Shown piece after piece: positions 6,949-13,525 of a stretch of 16,317 nucleotides of DNA; the first letter of the stretch is position 1; the number at the start of each line of letters is the position of its first letter. The stretch covers positions 1 through 16,317 of the forward strand of contig NZ_BAAAKI010000019.1 in NCBI RefSeq assembly GCF_039527675.1. The letters run 5' to 3'. Source of the stretch: Luteococcus sanguinis. GTDB lineage: Bacteria > Actinomycetota > Actinomycetes > Propionibacteriales > Propionibacteriaceae. Below the pieces are notes generated by a model. The model saw only the letters and a program-made list of their open reading frames with translations, was not told the origin of the DNA and did not search any database. The translations under genes were made by a program, and so were the position numbers.

Positions 6949-7515
6949 TCAGGGGCTCAGGAGAGCTTGGCTCGCGCGCCGAGCCAGCTCCACGGGATCC
7001 GAATCGGGCCTGCTGGTGGTGGTCAGGGCGTCGAAGAGGATGCCGTCGACCAGGTGGTGCAGCGTTCGAACTGTCTCGGCGTCGCCGGGCAGGCCGCGTG
7101 CCTGGTGGAAGGCGACGTCCTGGGCGAATCCTTCTTGCAGCACTGGAGTCACCAGGGTGGCGATCTCGGGGGAGCGGTGGGCTTCGAGGCGTAGTTCGAA
7201 CCATGCCCGACCGAGGTCCGGCTGTGCCAGGAGTCGTTCGACGATGTAGGCGATGTATTTGGGCCCGGCGTCGTGGACGGGCAGGGTGGCGAGCTGTTCC
7301 AGTCGTGCTGGGTCTGGGGTCAGGGCTTCGAACAGGCGTCGTGTCATGCCGGCGAACAGTGCCGACCGGGTGGGGAAGTAGTTCGAGGTGGTGCCCAAGG
7401 GTAGGCCCGCTTCGCGGTCCACCGCGCGGTGTGTCAAGGATCGGGGGCCTTCGCTGCCGAGGATGTGGAGGGCAGCGTCACAGACCACGGCGCGCCTGTC
7501 GGGGTTGGCAACCAT
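6949..7515 (-). CDS. TetR-family transcriptional regulator
   Basis: A one-component repressor with an N-terminal TetR helix-turn-helix: ALHILGSEGPRSLTHRAVDREAG, then LPLGTTSNYFPTRSALFAGM, which is the diagnostic recognition helix plus Y-F motif. The C-terminal ~120 residues form the helical ligand/dimer domain (YIVERLLAQPDLGRAWFELRLEA...LHHLVDGILFDAL). Length (188 residues) is normal. It is transcribed divergently from the dihydrofolate-reductase-like gene across a 77 bp gap with a dyad, the classic arrangement for a TetR repressor controlling its neighbour. The inducer is unknown. Confidence 0.92.
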   Translation of the reverse strand: MVANPDRRAVVCDAALHILGSEGPRSLTHRAVDREAGLPLGTTSNYFPTRSALFAGMTRRLFEALTPDPARLEQLATLPVHDAGPKYIAYIVERLLAQPDLGRAWFELRLEAHRSPEIATLVTPVLQEGFAQDVAFHQARGLPGDAETVRTLHHLVDGILFDALTTTSRPDSDPVELARRASQALLSP

Positions 7516-7547
7516 GGCAAATACCCTACCGGCTCGTCCACTACATG

Positions 7548-7566
7548 TGTTGTACTTGACTCAACA
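7548..7566. promoter_or_regulatory. Candidate TetR operator in the divergent tetR / DHFR-like intergenic region
   Basis: TGTTG (7548-7552) and CAACA (7562-7566) form a 19-bp dyad, and the perfect palindrome TTGACTCAA (7556-7564) overlaps it. It lies in the 77 bp between two divergent starts. TTGTAC/TTGACT could serve as -35 elements. TetR proteins usually bind a 15-20 bp dyad in such gaps; the exact site is inferred. Confidence 0.45.
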
Positions 7567-7592
7567 ACGACGGCTGTAGTGATTGGAGTCTG

Positions 7593-8189
7593 ATGCGCAA
7601 CCTCGTCTACTACGTCGCCACATCGATCGACGGCTTCATCGCCGACGCGGATGGCGACTTCTCGGTATTCCCCCAGGACCCCGCAACGCTACGGGTGCTG
7701 TTCGACCGGTATCCGGAGACGTGCCCGGTCCATGTCAGGGAACCCCTCGGAGTCACGGCGCCGCCGCGGCGCTTCGACGCCGTGATCATGGGACGCCGCA
7801 CCCACCAGCCAGCCCTGGATCACGGGCTCACTGACGGCGCCTATCCACATCTGGCGCAATATGTGGTGACGCACAGTCCCCTGCCTGACTCGCCCGCGGT
7901 ACAGCGAGTCAGCGAGGATCCGGCCCAGTTCGTGGCGGATCTCAAACGGCAGCCCGGCAAAGACATCTGGTTGTGCGGGGGAGGCGACCTCGCGGCGCAA
8001 TTGCTGCACCTCGTCGACGAGCTCCAACTCAAGGTCAACCCCGTCCTGCTCGGAAGCGGCATTCCCCTGGTACGCGGATCAAAAGTCCCCGCGTCCTACC
8101 GGTTGGTGCAGTCAGAGCAACTGCCCGGAGGAGTCCTCTTGAACACCTACCGGAAGGGCTGTGGGGCGGCGGGATCGGGGCGCGGGTAG
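7593..8189 (+). CDS. Dihydrofolate reductase-family (RibD C-terminal-like) protein
   Basis: A reductase of the RibD_C/DHFR-like fold, probably NADPH-dependent (198 residues). The N-terminus NLVYYVATSIDGFIADADGDFSVF is the diagnostic first strand of the family. RFDAVIMGRRTHQPAL holds the conserved nucleotide-binding MGRxT motif. DIWLCGGGDLAAQLLHLVDELQL gives the G-G-G loop and L-x-D-E-L-x-L. NPVLLGSGIPLV completes the fold. Members with this sequence are not true folate enzymes, and their substrate is mostly unknown. The ATG at 7593 has TTGGAG 5-6 nt upstream. The last ~10 residues (CGAAGSGRG) are low-complexity and extend past the usual LNTYRK ending, hinting at a junction just beyond. It is probably controlled by the divergent TetR. 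Confidence 0.9.
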   Translation: MRNLVYYVATSIDGFIADADGDFSVFPQDPATLRVLFDRYPETCPVHVREPLGVTAPPRRFDAVIMGRRTHQPALDHGLTDGAYPHLAQYVVTHSPLPDSPAVQRVSEDPAQFVADLKRQPGKDIWLCGGGDLAAQLLHLVDELQLKVNPVLLGSGIPLVRGSKVPASYRLVQSEQLPGGVLLNTYRKGCGAAGSGRG

Positions 8190-8249
8190 CCCCTCGCTTA
8201 CGCTCCGCTGAACTCTCAAGGTCCGGTAACGGGTACCTCGACGGGGGCG

Positions 8250-8262
8250 GACATTCAATGTC
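8250..8262. repeat. Palindrome GACATTCAATGTC before the transfer genes
   Basis: A perfect 13-bp palindrome with a single central base lies ~85 nt upstream of the first transfer gene. A TTGACA hexamer follows at 8282-8287 without a clear -10. It could be an operator for the conjugation cluster; only position and symmetry support this. Confidence 0.3.
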
Positions 8263-8346
8263 GGGGGCCCGCCCAGCTCGGTTGACACGCTGCCTGAGCG
8301 TCTTGGCACGGACCGTTGATGGTCGGCTTGCGCCTTCGGAGGTGTC

Positions 8347-8778
8347 ATGTCGACGAGGGATCCTTATCCGCTCACGTGGGAGTTGCCCGTACTGGTGCTG
8401 GGTGGGCTTGTTCTGACCTTGGGAACGGGGGTGCAGCTGGGCCGAACAACGGCTTGCTGGGCCGCTGGCTCGGACTGGTTGTGGCCAGACGAGCTGGTGC
8501 GTTCGACCGGCGGGATCCTGGCGGGTCGTCCGGATGCGGGACTGACCCCGGGCTCGTGCTCCGTCGGCGGTGGAGCCTTGGCCGCGTCAATCCTCGTGGC
8601 GGAGCTGGTGCTGCTGGTGCTGCTCACCCTGGCGGGTCGCGAGGTGTGGTTGCGGTGGAGTCCGGGGGTGGGTGCTGGGTACGCGTCGGCCGACGAGGCC
8701 CGGGAGTTGCTCGGGGTGGCGAGGCTGCGTCGGGTCCGCAGCGTCGTGCGTCCTGACCTGGCTCGGAAGGGGACGTGA
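8347..8778 (+). CDS. Two-TM conjugal transfer protein, membrane part of the coupling protein
   Basis: A 143-residue protein with two predicted membrane helices: LPVLVLGGLVLTLGTGVQLG (about 14-33) and ALAASILVAELVLLVLLTLAG (about 77-97). A short periplasmic loop (WLWPDELVRSTGGILAGRPDAGL) sits between them, and a basic cytoplasmic tail (DEARELLGVARLRRVRSVVRPDLARKG) follows. GGAGGT (8338-8343) precedes the ATG. Its TGA overlaps an ATG at 8778 (TGATG) that opens the ATPase frame. VirD4/TraG-type coupling proteins carry exactly such a two-helix anchor before the ATPase domain. I therefore infer that this is either a separately encoded anchor or the split-off N-terminus of the coupling protein broken near 8770-8800. 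Confidence 0.75.
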   Translation: MSTRDPYPLTWELPVLVLGGLVLTLGTGVQLGRTTACWAAGSDWLWPDELVRSTGGILAGRPDAGLTPGSCSVGGGALAASILVAELVLLVLLTLAGREVWLRWSPGVGAGYASADEARELLGVARLRRVRSVVRPDLARKGT

Positions 8779-10149
8779 TGAGTCGGGGTTGAGCGGCTGA
8801 GGTCGGGTGGCGGATCGGGCGGGCGAAGCGTCCGCGTGGGGGAGAGCTGTGGTGTCCCTTCGACCGGACGGCTGGGGTGATCGGGCCGCAGGGCTCGGGC
8901 AAGACGTTGGACATTTTGACGCCGGCGTTGTTGTCGGCGCCGGGGGCGGCGTTGGTGACGTTGACGAAGCCGGATGACTTGTTCTTGTCGTTGTCGCGGC
9001 GCTCTGGCGTGGGGCCGGTAGCGGTGTTGGACCCGTTCGGGCTGGCGCCGGGGTTGCCGTCGCTGGTGTGGGATCCGATCGCTGGTTGCGCGGATCCTCT
9101 TGTGGCGGAGCGTCGGGCGAAGGCGTTCACGGCGGGGACGCTCAAGGCGGGTTCGGCGGGTGGGCGGGGTGATGATGCTGCGCGGTTCTATGCGACGGAG
9201 GCGGCGAAGGTGATCCAGTCGTACTTCCACGCCGCCGCGCTGGCCGGCGGTGATCTGGATCTGGTGTTGGAGTGGGTGGCCAGTCCGCTGTCGACGGGCG
9301 AGCCGGAGGAGATCCTGCGGCAGCATCCGCAGGCGGCTCCGTTCTGGCATGGGCTGTTGACGGGTGCGCTGCGTGGTGATGACCGGACGGCGGGCAACAC
9401 GATCACAACGGTGCAGCAGGCGATGTCGTTGTTCTTCCAGACCGAGATCCGCCGACGCTGCGTCCCGTCAGCCGGCTCGCCGGCGACGGACATCCGGCAG
9501 CTGCTGGCCAACCGCGGGACGGTGTACATGCTGGGCCGGGAGGATCCGTATGCATCGGCCTCGCCGTTGATGACGGCCGCAGCGGAGCATGTGCTGGACA
9601 CGGCGCTGGGGCTGGCGCACGAGTCGCGGTGGGGCAGGTTGTGTCCGCCGATGCTGTCGGTGCTGGACGAGTTGCCGTCGACGGCGCCGTTGCCGACGCT
9701 GCGGACGAGGATGGCCAATGAGCGGGCGTTGGGGTTGTCGTTCATCTACGCGGCGCAGACCTGGCGCCAGCTGGCCGCGATCTTCGGCGAGCAGGAGGCG
9801 CGGGCCTTGTTCTGGGCTGACCAACGTGCTGGTGTTGTTCGGGGGGTCGAAGGACGTGGCGTTCAACAAGGAGGTCTCCGACCTGGCCGGCCTGAAGCGC
9901 ATCGCCCGGACGACCTATCAGCAAGGAAGGCACCACAGCCGCTCGGTCTCGGGCGAGGACGTGCCGGTGATCCGCCCCGCCGAGGTGCGGGAGCTGCGCG
10001 AGCGTCACGCGTTGGTGATCGCCGAGAACGCGAAACCCATTCTGGCCAAGCTCGACCGCTGCATCGACGGCCGAGCCGGCAAACGTCTCCTGGCCGATCA
10101 GCAGCGCATCCGAGACCAAGTCAGACAGGCTGGCACAGCCGGGTTGTAG
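8778..10149 (+). pseudogene. Type IV coupling protein (VirD4/TraG-like ATPase), broken
   Basis: This is the conjugation ATPase that links relaxase-bound DNA to the type IV secretion channel at the inner membrane. From the ATG at 8778 the frame meets TGA at codon 5 (8790-8792), yet conserved sequence resumes at once (EVGWRIGRAKRPRGG, then LWCPFDRTAGVIGPQGSGKT with Walker A). The only later start is the GTG at 8877, right at the P-loop. Further features are LVTLTKPDD, VAVLDPFGLAPGLP, GDDAARFYATEAAKVI, MLSVLDELPSTAPLPTLRT (Walker B, LDE) and IYAAQTWRQL. At 9813 one extra T shifts the frame: ALFWADQ should be ALFGLTN. The protein then continues in the next frame (VLVLFGGSKDVAFNKE...SVSGEDVPVIRPAEVRELRE) to the stop at 10149. 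With at least two lesions it is non-functional as read, unless these are assembly errors. Confidence 0.85.
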
Positions 10150-10208
10150 GCACCCGGACAGCCGCTGCGGCTTGGGACAACAGATTCCCGAGGTGGAGGA
10201 GGTTGTCG

Positions 10209-10820
10209 ATGTCAGAGTTGGTGAGGCCGTTCCCGTCGGTGGGTGGGCGGATGCACCGGGCGTATGCAAACCTGGCGCGTTTGGAGCAGGCGAAGGACCC
10301 GTCCACGGTGAAGCACCTGGGGCCAGTGGAGTTCATCGCGAGGCCGTGGGATGTGGCAGGGATCACTGATCGTGACCTGCGGCTGGAAGCGTGGGAGTGG
10401 CTCGACCGCTGCGTCGACTGGCTCAACACCGAGTACGCGTGGCAGCTGGGCGACATCGTCCCGTCGTGTTGGCCGCGACACCCGCACCTGGTCCACGAGC
10501 TCGGCACCGTGTTCGACCAGCGACGGAGGGCCGGGCTCGCGGCCACGTCGGACCTGCTGGCCGAGTGGCACCGCTACACCCTGCCTGCCTTCCAGAACCG
10601 CATGAAGGAGACCCTGCGCACCACCTGCGACGCAGGTCATCGTCCCTGCGCCGGAACCGCCCGGATCGGCGCCGCCCGACAGGACGCCACGGTCCGGGCC
10701 GGGCTGTTCGACCGCGACGTGGAACACCTCGAACCCGACGATGAAGACCTTGCGACCACCCGCTTCGCGCTGGTTGACGGCCACATCGTCGACACCGGTA
10801 GCGGTGAGGTCCTCACGTGA
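10209..10820 (+). CDS. Conserved protein of actinobacterial conjugative elements, unknown function
   Basis: A 203-residue soluble protein with no family I can name with certainty. It is rich in Trp/His/Arg, with the segments WEWLDRCVDWLNTEYAWQLGDIVPSCWPRHPHLVHELGTVFDQRR and LLAEWHRYTLPAFQNRM, and ends in an acidic stretch (HLEPDDEDLATTRFALVDGHIVD). There are no TM helices or signal peptide. GGAGGAGG sits at about 10195-10202, 7-8 nt before the ATG at 10209. Its stop overlaps the sigma-factor GTG start by 4 nt (GTGA), indicating translational coupling. The frameshifted coupling-protein frame runs in-frame into this gene, which creates a false 647-residue fusion; the ribosome site argues for a separate gene. 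Confidence 0.75.
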   Translation: MSELVRPFPSVGGRMHRAYANLARLEQAKDPSTVKHLGPVEFIARPWDVAGITDRDLRLEAWEWLDRCVDWLNTEYAWQLGDIVPSCWPRHPHLVHELGTVFDQRRRAGLAATSDLLAEWHRYTLPAFQNRMKETLRTTCDAGHRPCAGTARIGAARQDATVRAGLFDRDVEHLEPDDEDLATTRFALVDGHIVDTGSGEVLT

Positions 10821-11710
10821 GGCCGGATGAACAGCAGCTCCACAGCTGCTGGGACGCTCGTGATGCGGGCGTCCTGGCGCGCAGCGCTCTCGACGGGGAG
10901 GCGGATGCTCTGCGGGCCACGCGCGGGGCGACGCGCGGGGAGCTGCAGCAGTTGGTCGGTGCCGGGCAGGCGGCGTGCCAGCGGGTCGTGGCCTCGAGCT
11001 TGGGCCTGGTCGGCTACACGATGCGCCAGGCCCGCATCGCACCCTCCGACCGGGACCTCTTCCAAGAAGGGGTCCTCGGCCTGATATATGCGGTGCACAG
11101 GTTCGACCCGAACAGGGGAGTGTGGTCCTCCTTCGCATACGGCAGCATCCGGCAAGCGCTGGTGACCGCCATCGCCACCGAGGCAGGCGCCCGCCAAGGC
11201 CTCACCGCGCACGCTGCGCGCGACCAGTACCGCTACCGCGCGCTCGCCGCCACGCAACCAGCCGGTCCCGGCGCCAATGGCGCGGCACGTGTCGCCGCCG
11301 AGACTGGCGCGCCGATCGAGCGGGTGGAGATGCTGCTGACCCGTCGAGCGAGCGCATCGCTCGAAGGTCTCGAATCGCACGTCGCCTTTCGAGCGCACCA
11401 CGACGTCGACACTGTCGACAGCATGGACCTGCGCCCCTACCTGCGTGCCCTCCCGCCGGCCGAGAGTTCCGTGCTGCGGGACTTCTACGGCATCGGACGA
11501 CCCCCGAAGCCCATCAAGACGATCGCCGTGGGCCTGGACATGTCGGAATCGACGGCCCGTCGCCTCCTGACCCGCGGCCAAGATCACTTACGCGACGTGA
11601 TGGTCCACTTTGGAGCAGACCCTGCGGAGACGATGGCCCCTGCGGGGCATCATCGGCAGTCTGTGTCGACAGTGCCGTCAGATCGTTCGGCCCCAGGCAT
11701 ATCGCCATAG
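10817..11710 (+). CDS. Sigma-70-family RNA polymerase sigma factor on the mobile element
   Basis: A 297-residue sigma factor. Region 2 is visible at about residues 62-118: SSLGLVGYTMRQARI, DLFQEGVLGLIYAVHRFDPNRG, WSSFAYGSIRQALVTAI. The middle has a region 3-like helix set (AARDQYRYRALAA; AAETGAPIERVEMLL). Region 4 at about 218-262 (LPPAESSVLRDFYGIG; IKTIAVGLDMSESTARRLLTRGQDHLRDVM) contains the -35-binding helix-turn-helix. The last ~35 residues are low-complexity. The GTG start overlaps the preceding stop. Placement in the transfer operon suggests it switches on genes of the element, but no target promoters can be recognised here. It belongs to no named group that I can support. Confidence 0.85.
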   Translation: MRPDEQQLHSCWDARDAGVLARSALDGEADALRATRGATRGELQQLVGAGQAACQRVVASSLGLVGYTMRQARIAPSDRDLFQEGVLGLIYAVHRFDPNRGVWSSFAYGSIRQALVTAIATEAGARQGLTAHAARDQYRYRALAATQPAGPGANGAARVAAETGAPIERVEMLLTRRASASLEGLESHVAFRAHHDVDTVDSMDLRPYLRALPPAESSVLRDFYGIGRPPKPIKTIAVGLDMSESTARRLLTRGQDHLRDVMVHFGADPAETMAPAGHHRQSVSTVPSDRSAPGISP

Positions 11711-12158
11711 AAGTCTTCGCAATACTGCGTTGGCCGTGGTGTGCAACTACCTCGGATCCGCCCCTCGTCCTTGCGGGCAGCCGCCTTCCTACTATCCGTG
11801 TCGTGGGTCACGCACAGTGCGCCTGAATGTGTCAAGTTCATTTGGCCCCAGAGGGACGGGCCTAATCGGCCCCAATCACTGCGAGCGGCGGATGGTTCGC
11901 GAACTTCCGTCCGTCGAGAGCTGGACACAGCAAGGGGCCATGGCACGCGATCGCACGTGCCATGGCCCCTTGGCTCAGGCTCAGCACTGAGGTGGGATGC
12001 ACCTCGTGATGATTCCCCTTAATCACGCCCTTCCAGTCGCTGCGAACAGTTGCTGTGGTGCCGCGTTGAAGTCGTCGGTGTGCGTGGCTTGGCGCCTGGC
12101 GTAGTTCCACGACGCAGCCTTGGCTCCTGACGTTTGCTGGTCAGAGGGTGGGGCGAGG
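11711..12158. other. Gene-free 448-bp stretch between the sigma-factor and arsC-like genes
   Basis: This stretch separates two convergent genes. No frame on either strand looks like protein. It contains a strong hairpin (11931-11972), a short CTCAG/CTGAG inverted pair right after it (about 11974-11991), and repeated GGCCCCA words (about 11845-11875). The position is compatible with the edge of a mobile element or a scar, but I see no duplicated ends, tRNA or integrase. Confidence 0.6.
11931..11972. terminator. Perfect 17-bp-stem hairpin, candidate bidirectional terminator
   Basis: CAAGGGGCCATGGCACG (11931-11947) and CGTGCCATGGCCCCTTG (11956-11972) are perfect inverted copies around an 8-nt loop. 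It lies between the convergent sigma-factor and arsC-like genes, the place for a shared terminator. It is ~200 nt from either stop and lacks a T-run. A recombination site, small-RNA end or element boundary is therefore also possible. Confidence 0.55.
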
Positions 12159-12590
12159 TCACTCCGACGCGGCCAGCAGGTCACTTTGCAGCTCGAGGGT
12201 TCGGGCGGCGAGGTCGTCGCGGATCAGGTCCATGCGCTGGTCGCCTTCAATGCCGCGCAGGGAGGGTTCCTCTGTCGTCCAGCGCTCGATGGTGCCACGC
12301 ATTCCCTCGACGGGGGCCAGCTGGGCCTCGGCTCCGATGAGGACGACGCGGTCGACGCGGCGCAGCAGATCGGCATCGATGGTCTTGGGGAACTCCCCCT
12401 CGAAGCTGCCCCCGACGCGCTCGACGCTCGCACGGGAGGCGGCATTGAGCGCGCTGCCGGGTCGCGTTCCGGCCGAATGGACCTCGATTGCGTCCCGGCA
12501 GGCCTGGCGCATCAGCGCGGCTGCCATCTGGCTCTTACCGGCGTTCTTCACGCACACGAACAGCACTGAGGGGCGGGTGGGGTTGGTCAT
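12159..12590 (-). CDS. arsC: Arsenate reductase-like protein of the low-molecular-weight phosphatase fold
   Basis: An LMW-PTPase-fold protein, 143 residues. It starts SVLFVCVKNAGKSQMAAALM, i.e. the ArsC/LMW-PTP P-loop with nucleophile Cys13 but Lys19 where the C-X5-R signature has Arg. EVHSAGTRPG is the conserved second strand. The acid region reads RWTTEEPSLRGIEGDQRMDLIRDDLAARTLEL, with Glu-Pro where Asp-Pro is usual. Only one other Cys (Cys31) exists, so the two-cysteine thioredoxin relay is absent, which fits mycothiol/mycoredoxin-dependent reduction of As(V) to As(III). Its ATG overlaps the arsR stop by 4 nt (ATGA), so it is translated from the arsR message. The ars context supports the function. 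A non-arsenate phosphatase-like role cannot be excluded. Confidence 0.8.
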   Translation of the reverse strand: MTNPTRPSVLFVCVKNAGKSQMAAALMRQACRDAIEVHSAGTRPGSALNAASRASVERVGGSFEGEFPKTIDADLLRRVDRVVLIGAEAQLAPVEGMRGTIERWTTEEPSLRGIEGDQRMDLIRDDLAARTLELQSDLLAASE

Positions 12591-12931
12591 GACAGTTCTC
12601 CCAGGAGGGTCGTGAGGGCCGCGAGACCTTCGGGTCGAGGAGTGAAGTGGGCCCAACGCCCACGCATTTCACGGTTGACCAGACCGGCTTCCACCAGCTT
12701 CTTCAGATGGTGCGACAGGGTCGGTTGCGTCACGCCGAAGACCTCCGGGAGGTGACAGGCGCACACGCTCGAACAGCAGCTCGCGGCGATGTGGTGGAAG
12801 ATCCGCAGCCGCACCGGGTCCGACAGCGCCTTGGCGACAAGGGCAACCTGTTCGGCCCTCTGGGGCGAGATCGTGGCCCCGCCAGGCAGGCAGGTGGAGG
12901 AATCGAGGGTCAGGTCCACCGACATGGTCAT
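12587..12931 (-). CDS. arsR: ArsR-family metalloid-responsive repressor
   Basis: A 114-residue winged helix-turn-helix repressor that releases DNA when As(III)/Sb(III) binds. EQVALVAKALSDPVRLRIFHHIA is the typical ArsR start, and HLPEVFGVTQPTLSHHLKKLVEAGLVNREMRGRWAHF is the recognition helix and wing. The cysteines Cys52-Cys53 and Cys57-x-Cys59 (VCACHL) lie at the alpha-3 site, the latter matching the classical LCVCDL metalloid site. Cys14 near the N-terminus is an additional possible ligand. The start at 12931 has a GAGG/AGGG stretch upstream. The gene is divergent from arsD over a 106 bp gap with two dyads, so it represses both directions. Confidence 0.93.
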   Translation of the reverse strand: MTMSVDLTLDSSTCLPGGATISPQRAEQVALVAKALSDPVRLRIFHHIAASCCSSVCACHLPEVFGVTQPTLSHHLKKLVEAGLVNREMRGRWAHFTPRPEGLAALTTLLGELS

Positions 12932-12951
12932 GGATTCACCCTACCTCACGT

Positions 12952-13003
12952 ATTGACGTTCATCGATGTGTCTGTATCATCTGACATATCGACGTCCATC
13001 AAT
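12952..13003. promoter_or_regulatory. ArsR operators and overlapping divergent ars promoters
   Basis: Two related 16-bp dyads are visible: ATTGACGTTCATCGAT (12952-12967) and ATCGACGTCCATCAAT (12988-13003). They are near mirror copies with 36 bp between starts. Site 1 contains the rightward -35 TTGACG (12953-12958), followed after 16 bp by TATCAT (12975-12980). Site 2 contains the leftward -35 TTGATG (12997-13002 on the minus strand), followed after 17 bp by TGATAC (12974-12979). The two -10 boxes overlap, so the promoters face each other and share their core. A repressor on either site would cover a -35. Confidence 0.75.
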
Positions 13004-13037
13004 ATTTTGGATGTCCTGATCTTATGGAGGTTTCGTC

Positions 13038-13493
13038 ATGTCGGTCATTCGTGTCTTCGAGCCCGCGCTGTGCTGCAACACGGGGGTGTGTGGTCCGGAG
13101 CTAGACCAAGCGCTGGTCGACTTCACTGCCGCGGTCAACGCGCTCAAGGACCGTGGAGTAGACATCGAGCGCTCCAACCTGGCCAGTGACCCGTCGCTGT
13201 TCGCGCAGAACCCTGTGGTCGTGAACTTCCTCCAGACTGCGGGATCCGAGGGCCTGCCCCTGACCTTGGTCGATGACGTCACGGTGCTGACTGGTCGTCA
13301 TCCCCGGCTGGACGAGCTCGTGCGCTACGCCGGGTTGGTAGACGAGGCCCTTGCCGGCGGCTGCTGCTCGTCGGCGGAGATTCCCGTGACCACCACGGGC
13401 TGCTGCGGATCGTCACAGCCGACTTCCGCTCCGTCAACGGGTGGATGCTGCGGCGAGCCGAGGGCAACGTCAACCGACTCGGGCTGCTGCTGA
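13038..13493 (+). CDS. arsD: ArsD arsenic metallochaperone with Cys-rich tail
   Basis: A 151-residue metallochaperone that hands As(III)/Sb(III) to the ArsA ATPase. The N-terminus IRVFEPALCCNTGVCGPELD has Cys12, Cys13 and Cys18 in the positions of the classical ArsD metal site. The core is thioredoxin-like (NVVVNFLQ-like strand PVVVNFLQTAG, then LPLTLVDDVTVLTGRHP). The tail holds four Cys-Cys pairs at 109/110, 122/123, 137/138 and 150/151, separated by Ser/Thr/Gly/Pro linkers; E. coli ArsD has two such pairs. GGAGG (13026-13030) precedes the ATG. It is first in the rightward operon; arsA follows by 32 nt. Confidence 0.95.
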   Translation: MSVIRVFEPALCCNTGVCGPELDQALVDFTAAVNALKDRGVDIERSNLASDPSLFAQNPVVVNFLQTAGSEGLPLTLVDDVTVLTGRHPRLDELVRYAGLVDEALAGGCCSSAEIPVTTTGCCGSSQPTSAPSTGGCCGEPRATSTDSGCC

Positions 13494-13525
13494 ACGCTCC
13501 GCCCAAGAGACCCCAGGAGACTGAC

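Noticed and set aside
8364..9350. Minus-strand open frame of 328 codons
   Set aside because: It is antisense to the transfer genes and rich in Arg/Gln/Pro, a typical shadow of a GC-rich gene.
8877..10820. A single 647-residue coupling-protein/unknown fusion
   Set aside because: After 9813 the frame no longer matches the ATPase; conservation continues in the neighbouring frame. The second half has its own strong ribosome site and start at 10209.
11845..11880. Repeated GGCCCCA words as insertion-sequence ends
   Set aside because: Words are short and lack a partner end or target duplication; chance is likely in this base composition.
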